A stretch of DNA of 64,000 nucleotides from Streptomyces sp. Edi2. Lineage in GTDB: Bacteria; Actinomycetota; Actinomycetes; Streptomycetales; Streptomycetaceae. Each line of letters begins with the position of its first letter. Positions within the stretch are counted from its first letter, which is position 1. Shown in pieces: positions 34,798 through 43,169 of this stretch. The notes under the pieces are model-generated. The model was not told the DNA's origin. It saw nothing but the letters and a program-made list of their open reading frames with translations, and did no database searches. The position numbers and the translations under genes were made by a program. The stretch is taken from assembly GCF_040253635.1 (NCBI RefSeq), contig NZ_JBEJGX010000003.1, positions 4,799,501 to 4,863,500 of the forward strand, written 5' to 3'.

Positions 34798-34808
34798 CGG
34801 GCTCCACC
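34791..34808. promoter_or_regulatory. Shared 18-bp dyad, copy 1 (ABC operon promoter)
   Basis: GGTGTAGCGGGCTCCACC: half-sites GGTGTAG and CTCCACC are inverted with one mismatch around CGGG. The same sequence with one change is at 40369-40386, between the two-component genes and the small membrane peptide. It lies 98 bp before the ABC ATPase start. Proposed as the response-regulator binding site. Confidence 0.55.
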
Positions 34809-34905
34809 AGGGAAACGGGGCCGTGCTCTCTCCTCTCCGCCCCGGTTCGTTTCTAGCGTTTCTCAGTGGCTGGTGATCCATTCGACCCACTGAGAGGGCG
34901 TGCGC

Positions 34906-35742
34906 ATGTTCGGGCGGCGGCGCGATCCGGCGACGGCTACCGCGGGGCGGGCTCCGGCGAAAGCCACCGCGAGGCGGCGGGACCCGGGGGCCGATGCGCT
35001 CACGCTGGAGGGGGTCGGCCGGGAGTACCGGCCCGGCGTGGTGGCCCTGCACCCCGTCGACCTCGTGGTGCCACGGGGGCGCTTCCTCGCGGTGATGGGG
35101 CCGTCCGGGTCGGGGAAGTCGACGCTGCTGCAGTGCGCCGCGGGGCTCGACCGGCCGACGGCGGGGACGGTACGCATCGGCGGTACGGAGCTGTCCTCGC
35201 TCAAGGAGGCGGCCCTGACCCGGTTGCGGCGGGAGCGCGTCGGGTTCGTGTTCCAGGCCCACAACCTCGTGCCGTCGTTGAGCGTCGCGGAGAATGTCGC
35301 CCTGCCGTTGCTGCTCGGGGACGCGCCCGTGGGCGAGCGGGCCCGGCGGGGGCTTGCGGCCGTCGGTCTGGAAGAGCGGAGCGAGGACGCGCCGTCGGAG
35401 CTGTCCGGCGGGCAGCGTCAGCGCGTGGCGGTCGCCCGGGCGCTGGTCACCGATCCGGACATCGTCTTCGCCGATGAGCCCACGGGATCGCTCGACCCGG
35501 CCACCGCGCACGACGTCCTCGCCCTGCTGCGGGGCGCCGTCGACCGTGACGGCCACACCATCGTCATGGTGACGCACGATCCGGTCGCCGCCGCCTGGAC
35601 GGATGAGGCTCTTTTTCTTGCCCGGGGGCGGGTCGTCGCGCGTCTGAACCGGCCGGACGCCCGTCAAGTCAGCTCCCTCATGAGGGACTTGGGCGGCGGG
35701 TGGGAAGCGGCGGCCGGGCCCGACGGGGGGCGGGCGGCATGA
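34906..35742 (+). CDS. ABC transporter ATPase, MacB/LolD type
   Basis: 278 residues from ATG 34906 (a GTG two codons earlier is possible). All nucleotide-binding motifs are intact: Walker [22 protein letters not shown]-loop [14 protein letters not shown], signature [20 protein letters not shown], Walker [15 protein letters not shown] and H-loop [10 protein letters not shown]. This is the MacB/FtsE class that powers extrusion by FtsX-like permeases. Its stop overlaps the permease start (ATGA). The upstream dyad is shared with the two-component/peptide locus, so phosphorylated response regulator probably controls it. Confidence 0.92.
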   Translation: MFGRRRDPATATAGRAPAKATARRRDPGADALTLEGVGREYRPGVVALHPVDLVVPRGRFLAVMGPSGSGKSTLLQCAAGLDRPTAGTVRIGGTELSSLKEAALTRLRRERVGFVFQAHNLVPSLSVAENVALPLLLGDAPVGERARRGLAAVGLEERSEDAPSELSGGQRQRVAVARALVTDPDIVFADEPTGSLDPATAHDVLALLRGAVDRDGHTIVMVTHDPVAAAWTDEALFLARGRVVARLNRPDARQVSSLMRDLGGGWEAAAGPDGGRAA

Positions 35743-38309
35743 AGGTGACCGGACTCCTCGCCTCCCGCGCCGCCCGTATGCACCGCAAGGCCTGGGCCGC
35801 CGTCTTCGCTGCCCTCGCCCTCACCTCGCTGCTTCTCGGCACCTTCGGTCTCGCGCTCGTCTCCGTCGGGGCCGGGCATCCGCGAGTGGAGCGGTATGCG
35901 GGGGCCGCTCTGGTGGTCGCCGGGGACCAGGACACCCGCTTCACCGCGAAGCCCTGGGGCAGCGCACCCAGGACCGCCCGGGCAGGGCTCACCGAGCGGG
36001 TGCGGGTCCCGTGGGCGGCCCTCGGTGTGGTGCGGAAGGTGCCCGGGGTGCGGGCGGCCGTCGCCGACCAGGTTTTCCGGGTGGGCATCGCGGGACGGGC
36101 CGCACTCGGAAGGCCCTGGGAGGCGGCCCGGCTGGCGCCCCGCGTCGTACGGCAGGGGCATCCCCCGCGGCGGGCGGGCGAGGTCGCGGTGGTCGGCGGT
36201 GCCCGGGCCGGCGCGCGGGTGGGGGCACGGCTGGGGGCACGTGTGGTGCTGCGAGTGGGCGGCAGGGACGCGGCGTACACCGTCGTGGGGGTCGCCGACG
36301 GGCCGTCCGCCACCGTCTGCTTCACGGAGGACGAAGCCCGCCGGCTGTCCGGGCACCCGGGGTCGCTGGACGCCCTGGGGGCGGTCGCCCGGCCCGGTGT
36401 GGACACGGGGGCGCTGGCTGCGCGGGTACGGCACGCCCTGGATGCGGCAGGCCTCAGGAGCGTCGGGCGGCGTGCGGACGGTGACGCGGCTGCTCTGCGG
36501 GTGCTGACCGGGAACGGGCGCGGCGGTGCCGAGTTCCTCGATGCCGGCCCGGCCCGGACGGGGCTGCTGGAGCTGCTGGGCTCGGTGACCGCCACCGTCG
36601 TACTGATCGCCCTGCTCGTGGTGTCGTCGACGGTGGTGCAGGCGCTGCACCAACGCGAGCGTGAACTGGGCCTGTTGCGTGCCGTCGGGGCGACGCCGCG
36701 GCAGTTGCGTGGTGCGGTGGGGAAGGAAGTGGGGCGGGTCGCCGGCTGTGCGGCGCTGGCGGGGGCGGTGGGAGCGGTCCCCGGGTACGCCGTGCTGCGG
36801 GCGCTGCTGGAAGCGCACGGCGCGCTCCCGCCCGGCCTCGAACTGCCCTTTCCGCCCTGGCTGTGGCCTGCGCCGCTGATCACGGCAGGGATCACCGTCG
36901 CGGTGGCCCGTATCGCGGCGGTGCTCGCCTGTGCCCGGACCGCGAAGGTGCGCCCGGCGGAAGCGCTGCGCGAGGCGGCCCCCGGCACGGCGCGCAAGGT
37001 CACCGGGCTGGTGCTGCTGCTCGCGGGCGTCAGCTCGGCGGGGACGGCGGTCTTGCAGCAGGGGGCGGCCGCCGGGGCCGCGGCCGGGGCGGCGGCGGTG
37101 ACGATGGTGAGCGCCTGTGCGCTGCTCGGGCCGTGGATCGCGGAGGGCGCGATGCGGGTGCTGGGTGTGCCGCTGCGACGGTTCGGCGGGCCGGGTGGAT
37201 ATCTCGCCGCCGCCAACTGCCGTGCGGCGGCGCGCCGTTCGGGGGCCGCGCTCACCACCGTCATCCTGGTCGTCGCCTTCGTCTGCGTACAGCTCTCGGC
37301 GGGGGCGACGCTCGCCCACGAGGGGGCGGCGCAGGCCCGCGGGGCGCTACGGGCCGGCCTTGCGGTGCGGGCGGACGGCGGGCTGCCGGCCGGTGCGGTG
37401 GAGCGGATCCGTGCGGTGCCGGGGGTGTGGGCGGCGACGGAGGTGGTGCGCAGCACCGTGGTGGTGGCGCGGCGGGAGGCCGGCGAACCCCGGCTGGACC
37501 GGCTGCCGGTGCTCGGCGTCACACCGCAGCGGCTGACGCGGACGCTCGACCCGGGGGTGCGCGAGGGGACCGTGGAAGAGCTGCGGCCCGGCACGGTCGC
37601 GGTCGGTGCCGACCGGGCGCGGTCGCTCGACGCCCGGCCCGGATCCCTGGTGACGCTGCGCTTCGGGGACGGGGTGCAGGCGCGGCTGCGGGTCGTCGCG
37701 ACCTTCGAACGGTCCCTGGCCCTGGGGGACTTCCTCCTCTCCCGGGACGAGCTGCTGCGGCATCTGTCGCTGCCGGGCCCGGGACAGGTGCTGGTCACGG
37801 CCGCACCGGGCGGTGACCACGAGGCGGCCGTCCGGGCCCTGACGGCTGCGGCGCCGGGCGCACGGGTGGAGCGGGGCGCCGCCGCTCCCGTGCGGGTCGT
37901 GGCACAGGACCAGGCGCGGGGCGAGGTGCTGACGGTGGCGGCGGTGTCGGCGATCGGGGGCTTCACCGTGATCGCGCTGCTGAGCACGCTGTCGCTGATC
38001 GCTCTCGGCCGGCGACCCGAACTGCGGCTGCTGCGCCTGGCGGGGGCGGGGCGCCGCCAACTGCGGTGGATGCTGCGGCTGGAGGCGGCGGCCCTGGCCG
38101 TGACCGGCCTCGTCGTGGGGGCCGTGGTGGCCTCGGTGCCGCTGCTGGCCTTCAGCCTGGCGATGGCGGGGACGGTGCCGTCGCTGCCGCTGGGGCACGC
38201 GGTGTTGGTCGTCGCCGTGGTGGCGGTGGTGACGGAGGCGGGGACGATGCTGCCGTTGCGGGGGATGCTGCGGGGGCGGTATCCGGGCACCGGTCCGGCG
38301 GGGTGGTGA
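35739..38309 (+). CDS. FtsX/MacB-type ABC permease
   Basis: 856 residues from ATG 35739. It has a first TM segment (AWAAVFAALALTSLLLGTFG), a large extracellular domain (about 45-265), three TM helices of the first FtsX domain (TVVLIALLVVSSTVVQALHQ, with RERELGLLRAVGATPRQLRG after it), and a second extracellular domain and FtsX unit at the C-terminus (VIALLSTLSLIALGRRPELR, LAGAGRRQLRWM). Such double-FtsX permeases often export or expel peptides and antibiotics and work as mechanotransmission pumps. Substrate unknown; the context with a sensor kinase and a membrane peptide suggests defence against an envelope-active compound. Confidence 0.9.
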   Translation: MKVTGLLASRAARMHRKAWAAVFAALALTSLLLGTFGLALVSVGAGHPRVERYAGAALVVAGDQDTRFTAKPWGSAPRTARAGLTERVRVPWAALGVVRKVPGVRAAVADQVFRVGIAGRAALGRPWEAARLAPRVVRQGHPPRRAGEVAVVGGARAGARVGARLGARVVLRVGGRDAAYTVVGVADGPSATVCFTEDEARRLSGHPGSLDALGAVARPGVDTGALAARVRHALDAAGLRSVGRRADGDAAALRVLTGNGRGGAEFLDAGPARTGLLELLGSVTATVVLIALLVVSSTVVQALHQRERELGLLRAVGATPRQLRGAVGKEVGRVAGCAALAGAVGAVPGYAVLRALLEAHGALPPGLELPFPPWLWPAPLITAGITVAVARIAAVLACARTAKVRPAEALREAAPGTARKVTGLVLLLAGVSSAGTAVLQQGAAAGAAAGAAAVTMVSACALLGPWIAEGAMRVLGVPLRRFGGPGGYLAAANCRAAARRSGAALTTVILVVAFVCVQLSAGATLAHEGAAQARGALRAGLAVRADGGLPAGAVERIRAVPGVWAATEVVRSTVVVARREAGEPRLDRLPVLGVTPQRLTRTLDPGVREGTVEELRPGTVAVGADRARSLDARPGSLVTLRFGDGVQARLRVVATFERSLALGDFLLSRDELLRHLSLPGPGQVLVTAAPGGDHEAAVRALTAAAPGARVERGAAAPVRVVAQDQARGEVLTVAAVSAIGGFTVIALLSTLSLIALGRRPELRLLRLAGAGRRQLRWMLRLEAAALAVTGLVVGAVVASVPLLAFSLAMAGTVPSLPLGHAVLVVAVVAVVTEAGTMLPLRGMLRGRYPGTGPAGW

Positions 38310-38415
38310 GGAGGGGGCGGAGGGCCTTCGCCCTGGCGAGGCAGGCCCCGTCGTACGGTCGTGGGCCGCTCCTCCCACGGTCGTGGGCTGCTCCTCCCCC
38401 CGTCGTCAGCCGCGC

Positions 38416-39060
38416 CTACCGCCCGTTCAGGTACGCCAGCACCGCCAGCACCCGTCGATGCCCGCTGTCGCTCGGCGGCAGCCCCAGCTTCGCGAAGATA
38501 TTTCCGATGTGCTTGCTCACCGCGCGGTCCGACACCACTAGCAACTGCGCGATCGTCGCATTGTCCCGGCCCTGGGCCATGAGCTGCAGCACCTCACGCT
38601 CGCGCGGCGTCAGGGCGTCGAGCGGATCGTCGCGGCGCCGGTTCAGCAGCTCCGTGACCACCTCCGGGTCCAGCGCGGTGCCGCCCGCCGCGACGCGTTC
38701 CAGCGCGCTCAGGAACTCGTCGACCCGCCCCACCCGGTCCTTCAGCAGATAGCCGACCCCGCCGGCGCCGCCGCCCAGCAACTCCGCGGCGTAGGTCTCC
38801 TCCACGTACTGCGACAGCACCAGAACCGGCAGGCCGGGTATCTCCTCCCGCGCCGCCAGCGCCGCGCGCAGGCCCTCGTCACGGAAGGAGGGGGGCATCC
38901 GGACATCCAGCACCGCGGCATCCGGGCGGTGGGCGAGCAGTGCGGGCAGCACCTCGGGCCCGCTCGCCGCGACCGCCACCACCTCGTGCCCGGCGGAGGT
39001 CAGCAGCAGCACCAGGCCCTCCCTCAGCAGGGTGTTGTCCTCACCGATCACCACACGCAC
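38416..39060 (-). CDS. NarL/LuxR-type response regulator
   Basis: 214 residues from GTG 39060. Receiver domain: the acidic pair in VVIGEDNTLLREG, the phospho-acceptor Asp in DAAVLDVRMPPSF, the Ser in PVLVLSQYVEE and the conserved Lys in GYLLKDRVGRVDEF. The C-terminal LuxR helix-turn-helix is LTPREREVLQLMAQGRDNAT, then VSDRAVSKHIGNIFAKLGLP. It overlaps the kinase gene by 13 bp, forming a cognate pair. It probably binds the dyad found in front of the ABC operon and the kinase/peptide region. Confidence 0.93.
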   Translation of the reverse strand: MRVVIGEDNTLLREGLVLLLTSAGHEVVAVAASGPEVLPALLAHRPDAAVLDVRMPPSFRDEGLRAALAAREEIPGLPVLVLSQYVEETYAAELLGGGAGGVGYLLKDRVGRVDEFLSALERVAAGGTALDPEVVTELLNRRRDDPLDALTPREREVLQLMAQGRDNATIAQLLVVSDRAVSKHIGNIFAKLGLPPSDSGHRRVLAVLAYLNGR

Positions 39061-40310
39061 GGCAACTCCACTTCGATCACGGTCGGGCCCCCGACGGGGC
39101 TGGTCACTTCCACGGTCCCGTCGAGCGCCGCGACCCGCCGCCGGATGCCGAGCAGCCCGCTGCCGTGCGGCGCTCCGGCGGAGCTTTGCCGGCCGGTCCC
39201 GGAGCCTTCTCCGGTAGAGCCGGTCCCGGAGCCTTCCCCGGCGGAGCCGGCCCCGCCGCCGACCCCGACCCCGGCGCCGCCGCGGCCCTCGTCGCGGACC
39301 GACACCGTCAACAGGCCGTTCCCCCGCACCAGTTCCACCGTGGCGCGATCCGCCCCGCTGTGCTTCGCGGCGTTGGTCAGCGCCTCGGCGACGACGAAGT
39401 ACGCGGCCGCCTCGACCGCCGCCGGGGCGCGCGGGCCCTCCTCCACCGCGTCCTCGCGCACCGCCACATCGAGCCCGCTGCTTGCCGCCAGTGCCCGCAC
39501 CGCCCCCACCAGACCCCGGTCGGTGAGGATCGGCGGATGGATGCCGCGTACGACATGGCGCAGCTCGGTCAGGGCCTCTTCGACCTGGTCCTGTGCGTCG
39601 TCGAGGAGCCTGCGCGCCAGCTCGGGGTCGTTCTCGTACGCGCGCCTGGCCATCCCCACCCGCATGGACAGCGCCACCAGCCGGGCCTGGGTGCCGTCGT
39701 GCAGATCCCGTTCGATACGCCGCAGTTCGGCGCCGTGCGCGGCGACGGCGCCGGCCCGGGTGACGGTCAGTTCCTCGACGCGCTCGGCGAGCAGGGCGGT
39801 GCGCCGGTGGTCAGGGGACGGCAGCAGCAGCGCACGTGACCAGGCCGCGTCGAGGTCGGCGAGGCGCCGGATCAGCGGCAGGACAACGGCCGGGCGCCGC
39901 AGCAGTCCGCACCACACCCCGTCGATGAGGAGGCCGAGGGGCCAGAGCGGCAGCGACAGGTAGGCCAGCAGCAAGCCGTAGCCGAAGTGGGCGGCGAGCC
40001 AGCGCAGGTCCCGGTAGGTGCCCGGATCCGCGGTCGCCGTACGTACCCGCTCGAACAGCTCCCCGGTGAGCGGCAGATACGCCTCGGGGACCGCTTCGCC
40101 CGTCCAGGCCGCCACCCGCCGCCGCTTGAACCCGGCCATCCTGCGCAGCATCAGGACCGTCTCGGGCAGCACCCCCGCACCGACCACGAGGAGCGTCGCG
40201 ACAGCGGTGAACAGCAGCACCGCGAGGAAGAGATACGAGACCAGGGCCAGTCCGGCCGACACCAGCAACGAAGCCGCGGCCCGCCCCGCCCGCCGCACCG
40301 TCTCCCCCAT
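39048..40310 (-). CDS. NarL-type sensor histidine kinase
   Basis: 420 residues from ATG 40310 (a GTG two codons upstream is possible). The N-terminal half has membrane segments (LLVSAGLALVSYLFLAVLLF, the VVGAGVLPETVLM region, and FGYGLLLAYLSLPLWPLGLL). The HisKA_3 dimerisation site is RRIERDLHDGTQARLVALSM with the phospho-histidine, and the ATPase domain has VAEALTNAAKHSGA (N-box) and GSGLLGIRRRVAAL (G2-box). A Gly/Ser/Thr insert (GEGSGTGSTGEGSGTG) splits the ATPase domain. With no large extracellular sensor, it should detect signals within the membrane. The divergent small membrane peptide is a possible signal partner or target. Confidence 0.9.
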   Translation of the reverse strand: MGETVRRAGRAAASLLVSAGLALVSYLFLAVLLFTAVATLLVVGAGVLPETVLMLRRMAGFKRRRVAAWTGEAVPEAYLPLTGELFERVRTATADPGTYRDLRWLAAHFGYGLLLAYLSLPLWPLGLLIDGVWCGLLRRPAVVLPLIRRLADLDAAWSRALLLPSPDHRRTALLAERVEELTVTRAGAVAAHGAELRRIERDLHDGTQARLVALSMRVGMARRAYENDPELARRLLDDAQDQVEEALTELRHVVRGIHPPILTDRGLVGAVRALAASSGLDVAVREDAVEEGPRAPAAVEAAAYFVVAEALTNAAKHSGADRATVELVRGNGLLTVSVRDEGRGGAGVGVGGGAGSAGEGSGTGSTGEGSGTGRQSSAGAPHGSGLLGIRRRVAALDGTVEVTSPVGGPTVIEVELPCVW

Positions 40311-40368
40311 GGGCACAGGCTAGGCGACCCGCTTCGGCCACCGCGCGGGAGCGGCGCCCCCGGCCGGG

Positions 40369-40386
40369 GGTGTAGTGGGCTCCACC
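40369..40386. promoter_or_regulatory. Shared 18-bp dyad, copy 2 (kinase / membrane-peptide promoters)
   Basis: GGTGTAGTGGGCTCCACC differs from the copy at 34791-34808 only at the eighth base. It is 58 bp before the kinase start and 111 bp before the divergent peptide start, so it can serve either or both promoters. Confidence 0.55.
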
Positions 40387-40451
40387 CCGCATTCGGGAGG
40401 ACGCTCCCTCGAACCGGCGGCCCGGCCACGGCATCGTCGGTCCCACAGATC

Positions 40452-40479
40452 TTCACCTCTTTTCACCTCTGTTCACCTC
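40452..40479. promoter_or_regulatory. Three TTCACCTC boxes at 10-bp spacing
   Basis: TTCACCTC begins at 40452, 40462 and 40472, one helical turn apart and on one DNA face, 18 bp before the start of the small membrane peptide. It could be a regulator array, or act in the 5' leader by pairing with the purine-rich RBS region (GGAAGGAA). Confidence 0.45.
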
Positions 40480-40497
40480 CCTGCGGAAGGAACTCCC

Positions 40498-40662
40498 ATG
40501 AAGGCCCTGCTCTGGTGTGTGCTCTGCCTCGCCGTCCTCGTCAATGTCTCCACCAGCTTCGCCTTCGACGGGGTGCAGCAGGTGCTGATCAGCGTCGGCA
40601 CGGGCGTGGTGGTGATCGGGTCGGGGGTGGGGCTGTTCCTGATGCGCACCAAGCGGACGTGA
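40498..40662 (+). CDS. 54-residue membrane peptide in two-component locus
   Basis: A very short gene with a strong RBS (GCGGAAGGAACTCCC before ATG 40498). The product has two hydrophobic segments (ALLWCVLCLAVLVNVSTSFA and LISVGTGVVVIGSGVGLFLM) separated by FDGVQQV and ends in a basic RTKRT, so a hairpin of two membrane helices is expected; the first could also be a signal peptide. It is divergent from the kinase and shares its promoter region, including the 18-bp dyad. Such peptides often modulate sensor kinases or ABC pumps. No family recognised. Confidence 0.72.
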   Translation: MKALLWCVLCLAVLVNVSTSFAFDGVQQVLISVGTGVVVIGSGVGLFLMRTKRT

Positions 40663-40735
40663 TCGTGAGGTGGGCCAGGGGGTAGCGGTTGCGGTTGCGG
40701 TTCCTGAGGTGCACCCGAGCGGCACCGACGCTGGA

Positions 40736-40782
40736 TGCCCGTTGCCCGTTGCCCGTTGCCCGTTGCCCGTTGCCCGATGCCC
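40736..40782. repeat. Heptanucleotide tandem repeat TGCCCGT
   Basis: Five perfect copies of TGCCCGT, then TGCCCGA and a partial copy, preceded by a short GGTTGC array (40688-40702). It lies between the membrane-peptide gene and the truncated transporter. Copy number is likely to vary between strains. Confidence 0.92.
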
Positions 40783-40808
40783 AGAGGGGCCGGGGTCGGC
40801 GGCCCGGC

Positions 40809-41177
40809 TCAGCTGCCGATGATCTGCAGCGAGCCCCACAGCGCCACCGTGGCCAGGCCCAGGGCGGCGGGCACCGCACCCAGCAGACGGCTGGGCCGCC
40901 CCGCTGACCAGCGCGCCATCCAAGTGCCACAGGCGTGGGAAAGCCCCTCGTCGTCGCAGAGCCTGGCGAGGATCAGCACCGCGGCGAGGAAGCCGATCAC
41001 CGGTCCCAGCCGCTCCGCCTCGTCGCGGACATGGGACAGCGGGATCGCCCCGGTCACGATCACCACGGCGGCGGCCGGCACCGCGAAGACCGCCTCGGGC
41101 AGCCGGAACGGCCGGCTCACGGCACACACCAGCACCACCAGCAGCATGGCCAGGGACAGGGATTCGGCGAGCACCAT
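40809..41177 (-). pseudogene. Internally deleted SLC13/ArsB-type anion transporter
   Basis: An open frame of 122 codons from ATG 41177. It matches the first three helices of the ArsB/SLC13 family (LAMLLVVLVCAVSRPFRLPE, FAVPAAAVVIVTGAIPLSHV, LGPVIGFLAAVLILARLCDD), reaches the loop GTWMARWSAGRPSRLLGAV and then jumps to what looks like the last helix (PAALGLATVALWGSLQIIGS). Full members have about 400 residues, so some 270 residues of the core, including the substrate site, are missing. The frame is intact, which fits a clean deletion. A functional small protein is not excluded. Confidence 0.65.
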
Positions 41178-41312
41178 GCGCTGGTTGATCCCTTCCGCGC
41201 AGCGGACCGTGACGTGCGGGTGAGGCCTCACCCGGGGCTCATGGGCCATGCCCTCCGGCGCGCCGCGACGGGCGCCGCACGCCTCACGGGCGGGCGGGCA
41301 GGACGAACGGGG

Positions 41313-41885
41313 TCAGTGCCTCGGCATCAGCCCGGAGAGGGTCGCCTCCACGAGGCCGCGCGCATATGCCGCGTCCGTCGGGCCCGGCCGGAAGACCAGC
41401 CGGTACATCATGGGGGCAACGATGTGGTCCATCACGAGTTCGGTGTCCGGGGCCGGCTCCCCGCGCTCGGCGGCGCGGGCGAGGATGACGTCCACCTGCT
41501 CGGCGGCGTAGGCCGAGCACTGGCCCGCATGGCTGCCGTCCGGGTCGCCGGCGAGCGCGTCGCGGAGGTAGGCCCGCCCCGGGGGCGAGGCCATCTCCTC
41601 CAGGAACTGTTCGGCCCATGCCTCCAGGTCCGTGCGCAGCGTTCCGTGATCGGCGGGGGGCGCCTCCGGACGCAGGCGCTCGACCGCCACGTCGGACAGC
41701 AGTTCCTGGAGGTCGCCCCACCGGCGGTAGATCGTCGACGGCGTGACCCCGGCGCGGGCGGCGACGAGGGGAACCGTCAGCGCCGCACGGCCCTCTTCGG
41801 CTTCGAGGGCGCGCACGGCTGCGTGCACCGATTCCTGGACGCGGGCACTGCGTCCCCCGGGGCGGGTCATCGGCCTGGGGCTCAT
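41313..41885 (-). CDS. TetR-family regulator
   Basis: 190 residues. Helix-turn-helix: VQESVHAAVRALEAEEGRAA, then VPLVAARAGVTPSTIYRRWG; the ligand domain follows the TetR_C_16/YcdC-like pattern with WAEQFLEEMASPPGRAYLRD. It is divergent from the metallo-hydrolase gene. Two 17-bp inverted elements lie in the intergenic region, and the hydrolase is the likely target. Confidence 0.88.
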   Translation of the reverse strand: MSPRPMTRPGGRSARVQESVHAAVRALEAEEGRAALTVPLVAARAGVTPSTIYRRWGDLQELLSDVAVERLRPEAPPADHGTLRTDLEAWAEQFLEEMASPPGRAYLRDALAGDPDGSHAGQCSAYAAEQVDVILARAAERGEPAPDTELVMDHIVAPMMYRLVFRPGPTDAAYARGLVEATLSGLMPRH

Positions 41886-41928
41886 GGCTCCATCTTAAGG
41901 GCTCGGAGCCTCACTGGTCCACATAAAA

Positions 41929-41987
41929 GCAATCTGTTTGCGTTAGCGTCGCGAGCGCGGTAGCGTGACTTAACGCAAAGAAATTGC
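41929..41987. promoter_or_regulatory. Paired 17-bp inverted elements (TetR operator candidates)
   Basis: GCAATCTGTTTGCGTTA (41929-41945) and its inverted copy TAACGCAAAGAAATTGC (41971-41987) match at 15 of 17 positions and are separated by 25 bp. They lie between the divergent TetR and MBL-fold genes, the left arm 44 bp from the TetR start. The AT-rich arms stand out from the background. Confidence 0.65.
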
Positions 41988-41995
41988 CTTTGGTT

Positions 41996-42043
41996 CGTGG
42001 ATTCACGGATTCGTGGAGTCGTGGATGCACGGATTCGCGGAGA
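41996..42043. repeat. 24-bp tandem duplication in the leader of the MBL-fold gene
   Basis: Copies 41996-42019 and 42020-42043 (both containing CACGGATTCG) match at about 20 of 24 positions. They end 10 bp before the start codon of the hydrolase and include its RBS region. Confidence 0.75.
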
Positions 42044-42053
42044 GGACACCCTC

Positions 42054-42956
42054 ATGCCTGTCGCCAGTGACGCGGTACCCGCCTGGACGGTGGGCGAGAT
42101 CACCGTCCGCCGTATCGACGAAACCGCGCTCCCCGCACCGACCGGCCGGTGGCTGCTGCCCGACGCCACCCGGGAGGTGGTGGCCCGAGCGCCGTGGCTG
42201 CGGCCTGATTTCACCGACCAAGACGGCGCCCTCCGCCTGGCCACGCACAGTTTCGCGATAGAGGTGCAAGGGCTGCGCCTGCTCGTCGACACCGGAATCG
42301 GCAACGGCAAACCCCGCACCAACCCCGCCTGGGACCACCTGGACAGCGATTACCTCCCGCGTCTGACGGCAGCCGGCTTCGCCCCGGACGCGGTGGACCT
42401 GGTCCTCCTCACTCACCTGCACACCGATCACGTCGGCTGGAACACCCGTGCAGACAAGGGCGATTGGGTCCCCACCTTCCCCCGCGCCCGCTATCTGACG
42501 GCCCGTGCGGAGTGGGATCACTGGGCGGGCCAGGATCTGGACGACGCGCGCCGCCAGATGTTCCGGGACTCCGTCCACCCCGTCCGCGATGCCGGGCTGC
42601 TCGACCTGGTCGAGGTGCCCGCCGAGGGCGCCACGGTCGCTCCCGGCGTCCGCCTCCTGCCCACCCCCGGGCACACGCCCGGCCAGTTCGCCGTGGAGCT
42701 GCGCAGTGCCGGGCAGACGGCCCTGATCACCGGCGACTGCATCCACCACCCGGTCCAGCTGCCGCGCCCCGACATCTGCAGCTGCGCGGACGTCGACCCC
42801 GCACAGGCCGCCAGGACCCGCAGCAGCCTCCTCGCCTCGCTCGCCGGTACCGACACCCTGCTCCTGGGTAGCCACTTCCCGCCGCCCACAGCAGGCCGCG
42901 TCACCGCCGAGGGCGACGCCTACCGGCTCTCACCCGTCGCCCCGGACCGCCCCTGA
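42054..42956 (+). CDS. MBL-fold metallo-hydrolase
   Basis: 300 residues from ATG 42054. The dinuclear zinc motif is complete: LLTHLHTDHVGWNTRADKGD (HxHxDH), GHTPGQFAVEL (third His), ITGDCIHHP (bridging Asp) and the distal GSHF histidine. The N-terminal strand part (FAIEVQGLRLLVDTGIGNGK) fits the quorum-quenching-lactonase/ AttM-like branch, but lactone use is only a guess. The divergent TetR probably represses it. Confidence 0.88.
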   Translation: MPVASDAVPAWTVGEITVRRIDETALPAPTGRWLLPDATREVVARAPWLRPDFTDQDGALRLATHSFAIEVQGLRLLVDTGIGNGKPRTNPAWDHLDSDYLPRLTAAGFAPDAVDLVLLTHLHTDHVGWNTRADKGDWVPTFPRARYLTARAEWDHWAGQDLDDARRQMFRDSVHPVRDAGLLDLVEVPAEGATVAPGVRLLPTPGHTPGQFAVELRSAGQTALITGDCIHHPVQLPRPDICSCADVDPAQAARTRSSLLASLAGTDTLLLGSHFPPPTAGRVTAEGDAYRLSPVAPDRP

Positions 42957-43169
42957 CCCCCTCGCCCGCTCGCGGCCCCCGGCTGCCCCGCCGGCGTTGC
43001 CGCCGGCACGCCCCCTCCCGTCCCACCAGTGCCATCTCCCGTCCCACGAAATGCCATCCGGAGAGTTATGCCTCGCCACCCTCAGCCACGTTTTATAAGA
43101 AAAACGGCTTTTGTCTGAATTTTCACGCATTTCGCCTTGTTGGGGGCAGTTGGGCGTCGTAGCTTGGGA

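Noticed and set aside
40498..40662. Longer start at 40375 for the membrane peptide
   Set aside because: The upstream part would read through the TTCACCTC boxes and lacks an RBS, while ATG 40498 has a strong one.
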